Source: Sarcocystis neurona
Taxonomy: Eukaryota > Apicomplexa > Conoidasida > Eucoccidiorida > Sarcocystidae
Assembly (NCBI GenBank): GCA_000727475.1
Contig: KL647328.1
Coordinates: 124,001 to 188,000, forward strand
Direction of reading: 5' to 3'
Length of the DNA stretch: 64,000 nt
The notes under the pieces were generated by a model. The model saw only the letters and a list, made by a program, of their open reading frames with translations. It ran no database searches and was not told the origin of the DNA. Made by a program: the position numbers and the translations under genes. Below are positions 1 to 11,600 of the stretch, piece after piece; positions within the stretch are counted from its first letter, which is position 1; every line of letters begins with the position of its first letter.

Positions 1-3000
1 ATGGGCTTCCCTTGTTTCTCAATTCCGGCCCGCAGTTTCCTTTCGCGAACGCATCTGTCAATGTCTTCTGCTCCCGCGGATCTACAAAGGCTCCTCGCCC
101 AAGCAGCGTCATCGAAAGCGAGATCGGATGCCACAGGGGCTAGCAGGGCAGAGCTATTATCAGTGGTCGGCGCTTCACGAGAGGGGTGCAAGTTCGGACG
201 CGGATCTGCACGCCAGTCCCATAACCAGAAGGGCTGATCCGACGCCTCTGTAGACGCTGCAACGGCAGTCACAACGCCTTGAGGAAGTGGCAACACGGTC
301 GAGAGATGCAACCTTCCTATGAGCCTTTCTCCTAACAGCGTCATCACAAGGAAAAGTATCCGAAGGAAAAAATTGCCGCATGGCCCTACACAACCGGGAA
401 CCACACCCTTCCCGGCGCGAAGCGGCAACCATAGGGTTGCTGTGTACAAGTCTCGCTCAGTCATGATTACACATATGCTGTTCACAGAAACGAGCGTGTT
501 TTTGTTGTGTCGTCTTCGGTACGTCCACAAAACGGCGCACGCTAGCGAGTCTTTCTGCGACAGTTCTTTATGGCAAAAGCACTTGTGTCTATTAAAGTGT
601 CGTGACGGCCTGTTTAAGCTGAAAGCCCATAGGTCACGCGTATGGAACCGCCGCCTACTAGAAAGTGGTACCAAAGTGTTAAATCCCTAAAGGCATGCAC
701 GATGCACAGAGTTTCTCCTTCTATTCACTTCAACACGCCGTGTCGTCTACCTGTTTTTAACGAACTGTCGAATCTCCTGTTTACATTGTTGTATCTCACG
801 AGTGAGCTGAATAATGCGTGGAGAACGGAAGCCAAGTGGAGCTATCTATGGAGTAAGGCACGAAAGTGTTGATGAATTTTGCAGTGCGCTCACGACGACT
901 CTTTACATTCTCTTCGACCAACACAGTCGGGACACACCTCAACATAAAGTCGCCCCTACTTGAATGCACCTGCAGTTTCTCAGGTGTGTGCATGGTACCG
1001 CAAAGTTTGATGTGTTTCCGCGAACATTTCAGCACTTTTGCTCAGGCTTCACGGCTATTTATCGTCTCGTGAACACGGGGCGTGTGCACTACAATCATGA
1101 ACGCATGCATGCAGTTGAAGCCTGTACCGTAAAACGTACGAGCACACGTTTGAAGTGTGCTCCGCTGCGCCCGTTGCGGTCGCAATGCTAACTGGGCGTC
1201 GCGACCGGCCGTAGCCCCGTGACTTTCGCACACGCTGCAACCAGTCCTGCAGTGCGTATGCACTCGCGCCGAATACATGCGATCTCTGCGCGACCTCGTT
1301 TTTGCCGACGTACACAATGCATTATCTGCAACACTGAATACGCTATGGTGTATCAGATACACCTCTTAGATTAGACCTTGTATGCGTCCGGTGGTCGGAG
1401 GCGTATACTGTGAAGCAGGAAACGCCACAACTGTCAAGAAAATTCGCTGTGTCTGCAGCAGGGCACGGCAGCGTAAGCACATTCAGGGCGACAACCTCCG
1501 GCGCGCCGCCGACACCATACGATTGGAAAATACCTGCTAATGACGACACAAACAGGCGCACTAACGATAAACACTCTAAAACGACGGAGACAAGTCCCCG
1601 CCTTGGCTGAGAGTTACAGTTTGACCTTCTGGAGCGAATAGCTGCACCGCAATGCGTTGACATACGCGCGTGCTCATCGACCACGCTTGCTGGTAACTAT
1701 ATAACTCAGGCTGAGAACACGTACACGAAGAGAAGCGGGCGAGCCTGAGCCTTAATTCTGGCCATGTATCCGTATGCCGTCGCGGGAAAAAATAACTCTT
1801 TCGCAGCATGTGGCGTCACTGTGGAAAAACTACGCGAGATCTCCCAGTCATCCACATGCACTGTCTCACAGTACTGTCGTGCGAAAGGTGGCTAGAGGGA
1901 CGCCCGAAACCTAAGGGACGAACACGTTGGTGGCTGACGGTTTTCCGAATGGTGCCGCACTGGCAAGTAGTTGGCGTCGCGACGGTAATCCTACTCCTCC
2001 AGCGTGGCGCAGTGGCCACACAATTTGTGCCCGAGTGTGTCCTCTTACTTATGTTAGACCGACGTAGTGCTTCCTCGGCGGAGGTTGTGGATATGATGCT
2101 TGGTACAGTGAGTGTGTAAGCGTATAGCCCGACTTGCGCCGCGTCAGGGTGTTTGCACTCGTCTTACTGCTTGACCTAGGAGCCTGAAAGCTTCGCGGCC
2201 CGTGGCGTAATGGTGAGTGCCACTTTTAGCGTGAATTGTTGACTGTTACAGAAATTATTACTTCAGTAACACTTATGACCATAATAACGGAATGTTAGGT
2301 AGGTCTGCTTAGCCGCTCTTGTGTGTCTCATATTGAAATTGTGAAGCACTACGGGGTGGGTTGTCTTATATCGGCCGGAAAGATTTATTTTTGAGGGAAA
2401 GTTGATGCGTACAACTGACGCATAAATGTTTTATATTAATTGCAAAGAGCATTCGCTCCAGAGCTTGTGGCAATTCACATTTTTCGGAATCCGGGATTCA
2501 GGTATCAGCTGCCAGCTCTTCGTCCTCCTGTGCCCCCTCCTGCCCAGGGCGGTGGCGCCGCTGAGAAGCGAAGTCTCAGATCTACCGCCGACTGCTTTCC
2601 CTGCCGGAGATGATTTCAGACGAGCAGTTGTGGGCGTGTCATTGTTTCCTCAGCTGTCCGACTCCTCCCGTGTGCTGGTCGAATTTCAATCCGCGCTCTG
2701 CAGCTGGAAAGATCGAAGGACGCGTTCCTTCTAAGATGTGAGAGAGGGCAGTTTTGGGGATGACGCGTGTAGGTCTCAGCACTCTGTAACCTGCGGCAGC
2801 TGCTCTCAGGCAACAAGCCCTCCTAATTCTTTGAGATTCTACAGCTTTTACGCATCTTCTTTTGTATACACCTACGCTGGTGCAGAAGGAGCGTTTGGAA
2901 GAGCTCACTACGTGTTCACTCTCACATTCGGCATGTAGTTTTGATTTAAATTGGAAAGCTCATCCTCCATAGGGTTGTCCCAGGCAAAACCAAAGAAGGG

Positions 3001-4526
3001 CTGGTGCATACAACACCGGAAACTTCATTCACCTACATGCGGCTCTATGGCCATGACGCCTCAGCTAACATATTTCCTCAGAGGTCAGGCGGGGAGAATC
3101 ACGCTTTGGGTTCGACGACGAATACCGGACAGGGTGGCGTTGGCTTAAGTCACCACTCCGTGCACACAAGAATAGTTGGGGACCTCGACGCCGTACTCAC
3201 ACGGCAGAACAAGGACGAGGGAAGACTCAATGCTTGCGTTAGTGACGACGAATAAGCGCGCATCTTCACTCACAACTACGTTGACAGGCGGAACCGTACA
3301 ATCACACCTGATAGTTAGCGCACACACGCGTTTTGGATGTGCGTCAGCGTGGCTTGCGTTACTAGATGGACCTCACTGTCTCCTACCGCCCCGGTATACA
3401 GCCTATGTGGGGGATCTTCCAGGCTTTACAATCTTAACGAAGCACTTTCCACTTCACCCATATATATTTGATGAAATCGAGGTCGTGAATCTCATCAACA
3501 GTCTACCGGTCCCCGCCTGCGTCATACATTACGATGGCGTCAGCCTGGGTTGCGGGGCGGGGGGAACCAAACTCTTTGTAAGGGCTCTAAGTCAGTACCT
3601 GTGCTCAGTGGTTGTTCGTACAGCGCCTCCCCGCGACCGACGGCGATAATGCGAGATAGTTACATCACACGTGCACCACAGCATGCTGCTTACTGCGGGG
3701 ACGTCCAGCACTTGTAGCGTCTCCCGGTGCAAGAGGGCGAATGTGCGTGATAATTACCTTGGATGTACACCAGAACACTCTGGATAGCGCTGGGACTTCC
3801 ACCGACGGTGTGGAAACCGCCGACTACAGAATCTTCATCCTGTGCTACGTGCGAACTGCGCAGTGCACTGGGAGTGTACTGGCGACGTTATAACGGCTAT
3901 AACAGCAGGTTTACGTGGAACAGGATAGCAGCCTACCGACGTGCTGTCGCACCAGTCCGCGTCGACTTTGCTGTGGCTGCGGAGGAAACTCTGGGGCTCC
4001 GCAGAGTCCACACTTGTGGCTCGTAGAAAGTGATGAAGCTGCACTGCCTACACATACATTCGTCTAGACCTGTCATTGTATATATCCTTACAGATTTGTA
4101 CAGGCAATCCTTGTGGCCAACATCCTGTTCACCGTGAAGTCTGGCGCCTTCATCGGCCTGCTATCTACCAGCACGTCACGAGCAGATCTCGCGAAGCGGT
4201 GATGAGCCTCAGCCTTCCATACAGTCTTTCCTGGACGCGTGACTGAGAAAGTATGTTCCGTCGTCATTACACGTAGCATCACACGCTACCTTAATCGTGA
4301 CACCGTGTCCTCGCCTTCCCACGCTGTCGACGACGCTACGTGTACGGGGAAGTTGCGCCCGACTGGCGGACACGCGTGGCCATTACACGTGATTAAACGT
4401 CAGTGTACCTGCTCAGCGGCCACACGCCGACCTCTTCTACATTTTTGTAATTGTGGCACCCTGAGAAGACCAGGTGAGCACTTACTTGGGAATTGTGTAA
4501 CGCTTTGAAATGGTTTTCTCATGCAG
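1..4526. other. No convincing gene in the first 4.5 kb
   Basis: I see no family motif or splice-bounded exon series here on either strand. The longest open frame is 3176-3649 (+, 157 codons). It has no recognisable domain and an uninformative composition, and could be chance or part of an exon. Other open stretches (319-690 +, 1343-1684 -) overlap frames on the opposite strand and look like background. 5' exons or the promoter of the kinase gene that begins downstream could lie here. Confidence 0.4.
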
Positions 4527-4566
4527 GACGCATGGAAGAAGTTGCGGGCGCGCACCATATTGGCTG
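4527..4566 (+). CDS. Tentative upstream exon of the kinase gene
   Basis: A 40-nt segment is bounded by a good acceptor (ttctcatgcag) and a good donor (gtaaga). Its frame reads DAWKKLRARTILA plus one leftover base. The next exon can start at 5457 with two bases, so the junction would keep the frame. The only support is splice-site quality and phase agreement. It lies about 890 nt before the glycine-loop exon, similar to other introns of this gene. It could equally be a chance pair of splice sites. Confidence 0.25.
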
Positions 4567-5452
4567 GTAAGACCATTGTGGCACAGCAACTGAAAGCAGT
4601 GTTCCATAGTGCTGGAGTGCTTGTCACTATGTTCGATGACCGAGCGTGCTGGCACGGCGTCAGCATCAGATCCGTGTCGGTCTTGCTTTTTTCCTGCGCA
4701 TGCACAACAGCTGGCGTGTGTGAGAGCACGCGCAAGCGGGCACTGCAAGATTATCCACACGTATTTTTGTCCTGCAACAAAACGGCGCCCTCTCTCTTTC
4801 GGCGCTGACATGAGGCAGTCGCAAACGTGTTACTTGCGGATGCATCAAGAAGAATGAGAAGGGCTGCATGCCCCTGCGGCGAGCATGTGCATGTGACAGC
4901 GGAAGACGGATGATCTCTCCAGTTTTGTATCCCGTGCATTCGATATTTTTTGGCGAACAGTTGCTGAATGCAGTATCAGCAGTACTCGCACATACATATG
5001 TATATGTATACCATAAAACTTGTAGGGCTACCTCACCGTTCGTCCCGGGTACTTCCACAACCCGTGTTTTCAGTGAGTACCGTACGCCACAATTTTTAGT
5101 ACAGTATAATGAGTAACAGATTCGTTTTCTCCATGTGCGAGGAAAATTCACGTAACGTGTGGTAATCAGACAGATGCAAAGGTGTAGCGCTGCGGGAGAC
5201 AAATGAGTTCTCACCCCGCGCCGGACGATTAGGTAACTGGCGCTCGCAATCGTCCCCAGTGGAGCGCAGCTGCCGGATGTGTGGAAGAGGAATTATGGCT
5301 TTCCAGTTTACATTCGACGAGGACGAAATGACTACTCTCGCCTGAAGGTGCACATCTTGAATCACAGTCTCTAAAATCGCCTAACATGTCAAACTCAGTT
5401 ACTGACTAGCACGCTGCAACACGATACACGCGAACATGTAGGGGGCAAGTAG

Positions 5453-5625
5453 GTAGGAGTCGATGAAGTCCTGCGCTCAGAAATCCTCGAAAATGACTTC
5501 GGATGGAACCTCCAAGACGACGCGAAGCTCTACAGATTTGACTCTGAGGCTGAATGCGGATGCACAACCGTCTGGGCCGGCGACAAGAATATGGCCTTCT
5601 CGTTCAGGGGCCTACGCGGTACTAT
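5453..5625 (+). CDS. Kinase exon with degenerate glycine-rich loop
   Basis: The frame is closed upstream by a TAG at 5450-5452 and downstream by a TGA at 5627. In between it reads coherently from DEVLRSEILENDFGWNLQ to AECGCTTVWAGDKNMAFSFRG. The stretch ECGCTTVWAGDKN fits the position and spacing of a kinase glycine loop (GxGxxGxV), although only one glycine before the Thr-Thr-Val is kept. Possible donors are at 5619 (gtacta, phase 1) and 5626 (gtgaga, phase 2). Neither is phase 0, which the next recognised exon needs, so a further small exon is expected before 7044. I first read this piece as a lipase and dropped that idea. Confidence 0.55.
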
Positions 5626-8600
5626 GTGAGATGTTGCAGGGGAAGGCAGGGGAGGTCGAAGCACGCTGTAGGAAAAGCAAGGCGTGGTGGACGCAGGGCG
5701 CACTTCGCTGGAAAGCACGAGTGCGACAGGATTCACACGCTAACGGCTCACACGAAGAAGCAAACGGAAGCGGGGAAAAGTATGCCAGGCGAGACCCCCG
5801 ACAGAGGAGGCAGTTCGCAGACGAGTTGCAGCCACAACCAGATGTCCCGACTCTCCCCTGCATGAACGAATTCGTGCTTCTTCGCCGCGTCTACGGGAGA
5901 GGACACCTAGCCAAGGTCACCTCGGCTCTCGCTTTGACTGCCTCGCTAATGCCCGTGGCACTGAAGGTGAAGGCTTTACATGTGTCTCTGCATTCCGGGC
6001 GCGACGCGTACTTTAGGTTTTCAGAGTCGTATAGGAAGCAAACACTTCCTTCCCGATACTGCGTGTCTACGATATTCGTCCGTTTTAAAACACAGACCTC
6101 AAGAGAACAGATACAAGCGCTTCAGTAGCCCCTGGTGCTCTGCGCGCGCGCACTTCTTAACAGGGACAAAAAATGAAGCCTCCAGCGCCAGGAAGCAAAC
6201 CAGGGAATCAATGCTGCGTTACTGTGGCAGGAGGGGTGATGATAGGAATCACTAGTTTGCAAGTGTCAAACTGGGGCGCGTGTTGTGTCGCGCTCTGGGG
6301 AAGGCGAACATGCGAGGGAAACCAACAGCACAGACAGCCAGATACGTTCACCGTAAACATCAGTCCTCCTGTAGCTCGCATCTGTTTGTGTGAAGGTCAA
6401 TTCGAAGAGAACTCGAGAGTCTGAACCTGTACTGTCGCAGGTACGTAGTTCCTGAACAGTCCGCAGGAGGACTCACACATCGAGTGTCATCTTGTGAGCT
6501 TGACGACAGTCGCTAGAATATGGCTCGGACGCTAAGCAGGGTGGCTAGTCGGCGGTAGGGAGCGGCTAATTAGGGAGAAGGATAAACGTTGACTTTCGAG
6601 CGTTGTTCAGAGGACAGCTTTTTTGCACGAGAGGGCCACATCTAAACAACAGCTGCGCAGTCCACCGCCTTCACGACACGGTAGCGGAATCATCCGTAAC
6701 GCACCAAGACTGTAAGTACGTGAATCCGACACATAATGACTCATTCCGTGTACCGTGCTGTTTTACGGCCTACACTACGGCTTGCCTCCTGTAGAATGGT
6801 AGTGACAGGGCACAACGTAAACTTTACCGGGAATAACGATGTCTTACAGCTTGGGGCAGGTTGTGTTTGGCGCGATGCCTGTCCTCTAGGAGAGTGTCGC
6901 TAAGGGGAAAGTTCACGTCTCGTGGCTGTTGATGTGTGCGTACGTGCTAAGCCATCGTAAACACACCTGAGCGGTGACCGCGCCTTGCTGGAACCTGCTG
7001 ACAAACGACCTGTCGAATGTCTTGTGTGGATGCCCTTGTTCAGACATACGTCGTCCGCGCCCTCAAGCGAGGGCGAACAGCCATCTTTGGTGCAGACGGA
7101 ATGCATATGACAAATGAGTACGAGAAGGTGAGCTAAACGTGCTCCTCCGCACAATGCAGCAAGCGGCTTCCCGGAAACATCTGTGAATCGCGCTTCCGCC
7201 GCCACACAAGCGCGTGCGTCTTCTGAAGATGCAAACGTTGGAGTTGGCGTGGTGCCATATCGTGTCCTACTTGGTGCCGTCTGCACAAGGTGATTTGTTG
7301 TTCGATGACGTCAATTCTTGTGTCCGACCCGCCTCTGAATTCTTATAAACTCACGTGCCGATGTCTTCTTTTTTCGTGCATCAGAGCGCGGCTCCTTTCT
7401 TTTGCACACCAGGAATACGGGTGTAGGTTGACGTGCGGGTATGTGTACGTGTGCCACTGCGAAGGGAGGCTGTCGACTGTTAGTTTGGCTTTTGGAATGC
7501 GGGGTGGGTTGGTGTCAGGTACGGCGAGAGATTGCGGTGCAGTCTTCGTTACAACATCCGAACATCTGTCCTTTGTACGGCGTGGTCAACGACGTTGAGA
7601 CCGGCTGCCTGCACTTGGTCCTGCAGCTCCTCCCGTATCCTCTTATGGAGTGGGTGGAGGAAATTCACGCATACACAGCGAGGCCATTGCACGCGGGGCA
7701 TCGGAGAGAAATGCAGCCTTCTTTTGACGGTGATCTACACGTGCTGGTGTACACAGAGGACGCTGTCCGCAGAATCCTGAGACAGGTGTGACAATAGCGC
7801 TTTGAACCGGAAGAAACGAGAAACACACTGAATTTCGACTTTCTATGGTCAGAAATTATCAAGATTACATTGACATCGTGTACTGGCAAGAAAATGTCCG
7901 TCGCGCATAACTTCACGTACTTGTAGGGCCGGGGACAACAGAGGGGCCGCGTGTAGTGTCGATTTGTGCAACCGCGTATACATGCATCTCCTTGCCACTC
8001 TGGCGGTCCGGTTCCCACATGAAGGGCCACCTTGCGTGCGTACCTGCGAGCAGTGTCAAAAGCGGGCTGGTGAGGCGCGGACCGGCCTGCATGGCGGTAC
8101 ACTGGAGAACTGCGTGCAGGCTGCGGCCCTGTGAATACGCCCGTGAGTTAGTTACCGCTGTAGATTTGACGCCATGTACAAGCACGTAGCGAGGCGCGTT
8201 GAGTGCTGTGTAGAAAACTGTCGGACATCACAGCGTGCACGCACTCTTCGCACCGCTTGACGCCAGTAGACCATCCCTTCTCTTTACGGCAGGGGCTCAG
8301 GCAAGTGCTTCAGAACTACCCGTTTCTCGTCCTTGTAGACGAGAAGGTGAACTACGGGACTACGTGGCTGAAGGTTTTCTGCGTGTCCACTACTTTGTTT
8401 TCGTCCTCTTACCGAGCGCCATTCTGCAAATGAACGCCTCAAGTAGAAGTTGACCACTTATGCGTTTCACTAACTTAAGACAGACTGCGATTCTACCCAT
8501 CCAACCTACGAGGATATTCTGTCAGTACGTTTTTGCTGGAGTGTTCTTTCGCAGGTCTTGGACGCGCTGGACTACTTGCACTCTCTGAACATCGTTCATA

Positions 8601-11600
8601 AGGATATCAAACCGCAGAACATACTTTCCGCCGCTCCGCCATCACCAGGTGTGCACCTTCGCTGTTGTCATTCAGCTGTTCGTTATGAGTGTGTCGCTGC
8701 AGTATTCTGTTGCCGCTTCCTTTGACCCACTAGTCGATGTAGCTGTTCCTGGTTTTCGTCGTAGTCTTTCAGCCGTGACGCTGAATGCAATCTGCAACAG
8801 TGTGTGCAACGTAGTTGCAGAATTACTTTTGTACTGATTTCCGTTTATCGCCTGCATTTCGACTTCCGTCCCCTGGCGTCGACGGGTGTTTGTAGTCAAT
8901 ACGCACCGGCCTCCAGCGATAAAGGTGGCCGCATCTGCACACCTCTATACTACAGGTACATCTCTCTGCTGGCACTTACACGAATGGAAGGCTACAATCT
9001 AAAAGTCATCGGCGTGAGGCTGTACACTGCTGTCTTCTGCTCTGTACCTCTAATTTTGCACGTGTTGTCACTATAGCTTTTCTGCAGCAAAAAAACAGGG
9101 CACAAAAATCTTACGACTTCCTATTGCGCGTCCTTGTGAAGACTGGCTGTGCATACTTGTATTGTGGTGGCCTGATTGCCCGCTCGATGACTGCAGACGA
9201 GTTTATCTTAGTCCGCCTGCCCCCTGCCCAGGCATCAAGACGGCTACAATCAGAGGAAGGAGCGTCTTTTCTAGAAGGCCCACTGAGAAGGGACGGGGTG
9301 TACGAGAGGGACAGTCCGCCGAGTGTAGCGCTCAATCAAGACGAGCAGGAGGTTGCAGCGCCCCCCAGAGATGACGAATACGACAGAGAAGGAGGAAGTC
9401 TGCTTGACGGCCTTGTGGAAGAGCGGGCTGTCTCCTGTCGTGAGTCGGACTCAAATGGTGGGGCCGACGTGGACGTCAGCGGCAGGGCGCGACACAGACT
9501 GGACCAGTCACCAATGGAATGTCAGCGTGAAGGAACACCCGGAGACGCACCGGACAGGAGAGGGTCATTTAGTTCTTTTGAAGAAACGAGCTTCTCCGAA
9601 ACCGACAGCGACGAAGACCAGGTGGTGTGCGATTGTGGCCCCCAGTGCACGTGCACGCTTGTTGCTCAGCTGCCCGAGTCACCTGCCTTTCGAACAGCCT
9701 TGGCAGTGGTCCACAACCGCCTAAGTCCGTACGTCGCGTACGCGTGCCACACAAATTCAGCTGTTGAGAGATCTGCCAAAAGCAACACTGTAGCATCTTC
9801 CAAGACAGGGGCAGATGTTCAGACGAGTAACTCGCACGCAGGTGATGAACAGACATCTGGGTGTGCCGCTGCTGACGTCCAGTTGGACAGTGCTGTGGAG
9901 CGGAATACGTCGCGAAACAGCACGAGCTGTAGCAGTGCGCAGGAGCTCAGTAGGAGTGACGGCAGTGGAGCGCTCGCCCTTGCAGCAGGGGGACCGCTTA
10001 AATTGGAGACACAGAAATTGGACTCGGATACGCAGGAAGGTGGCGCTCAGCGAAAGCTTACACTGCGTGAACCCCTATCACCAAATAGGGAGAAACTTTC
10101 AGAACGCTGTTTTCCAACAGCGTCTTCACCTGTGTTGACGGAAAGAAGCTCGCCCACTGAGAAGCACAGTACCTTTTTTGGTGCAACGTCGGACTTGGTT
10201 GATGATGGCAACAGAATCACTGATGCAGAAGGTGGAGATTTCCTCGTCAAACTGGCACGAAGGATTGTAATGCGTCGCAAGAGGGAAGGCCTTGTTCGTC
10301 CCCTGTTTGAGGTAGTCTTTGAAGGAGAAGCCAACGTTTTTTCCGTCCAAGAGAAATACGAACTTCTTGAGGACCGGGTTAGCTGTAGGGATGTCGGAGA
10401 ACTAGGTCATCGCAGTAGGAGAGCAGCGTTTTTGGAAGACGCCCAACTGGTCAGCAAGGAAGGCGGGCTTGCGGATATCCACACGAAGGTGACACCGCTG
10501 CCTGTTCAAGAAGACTCCGATCAGACGTGCCAGGGAGATGCAGGAGGACTGCCTGTCGAAAAAGAGGGCCTAACGGTACGAAGTACCCAGGGCAAAAAGA
10601 GGAGTAGGCACCAGAGCGAGAGCCCAGACGCCTCTCAGGACGTTTACGCTTTCGCTGAAAGTGATACGTCTTCTGGATTACAGATCGGTCTGGAAACAAA
10701 AGATCCTCGCAACCACGTGAGTAGTGTCTCTAACCCGAACATAGAGTTGGTGAACGACGCGTTGCGCGGTCGACCCGCGTCAGCCACGAACTGCAGCCAG
10801 ATGGCAGGGGCCTCCGTCAATGTGGGGGGAAGCGCGTGGTGGAAGCTGGCTGACTTCAACTCTGCCTGTGTAGCAGACGACGACAGGTTGACTATCTGGG
10901 ATTCCGGTAAGAGCCACAGTGTCAGGGTGTATTGTTTTGTGCTCGGAGCGAGCAACATACGGCGAGAGAGGCACGATATGCTTCTGCCTAACACTAGTGA
11001 TACTGGCAGAGTGCAGGCGAATTTAGTGTCTACAAATAGAGGGAGTGGCATGCGTGCGCCATTCCAGATTCGACGGCGTCTTGAGACAACCTTCTTAGAA
11101 TGTTCAGTGTTGTACTGGTGTCTCTTGAAGAGTACACTGCGTATAGAGGAGGATGTACAAGGGGAGCAGAAGAAGATTGTGTGGTGCAAGCGTACTTGCT
11201 TCTTTTTTTTCAGAAGGGACGCGTCACTTTACTCCTCCTGAATGCTTGGGAGTCTCTTCTGGGGAAGGCTGGGCGGGAAGACCACGCGACTTGTGGAGCG
11301 TCGGCATCCTTCTCTACTGTATGTTTTTTGGATCTCTCCCTTTCAAGTAAGTAGCATCGGCCAGATTGAGTGCATGCTCGCACGTATGTGTCTGTTGTCG
11401 CACGCCTTATTAGACATCAAGTGTGATTGCTGAATATTGCACGCTCGTTCCCCCCGCCGTTTGGGCGGTCGATGTACATTGTGTGTATACGTGTGGCTGT
11501 GTGTGTGTCTGTGCATGTCTGCCCGTGTACGTGTGTACGTGTGCGGTGAAGGCCACAGCCACCCCGTACCCGAGTACACTTGTGAAAGTGTTGTAGAAAT

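Noticed and set aside
5453..5625. Class 3 lipase fragment (FDSE..TTVWAGDKNMAFSFRG looks like the strand before FRGT)
   Set aside because: No GxSxG exon follows. A kinase N-lobe exon with the ATP lysine lies downstream on the same strand, and ECGCTTVWAG fits a kinase glycine loop.
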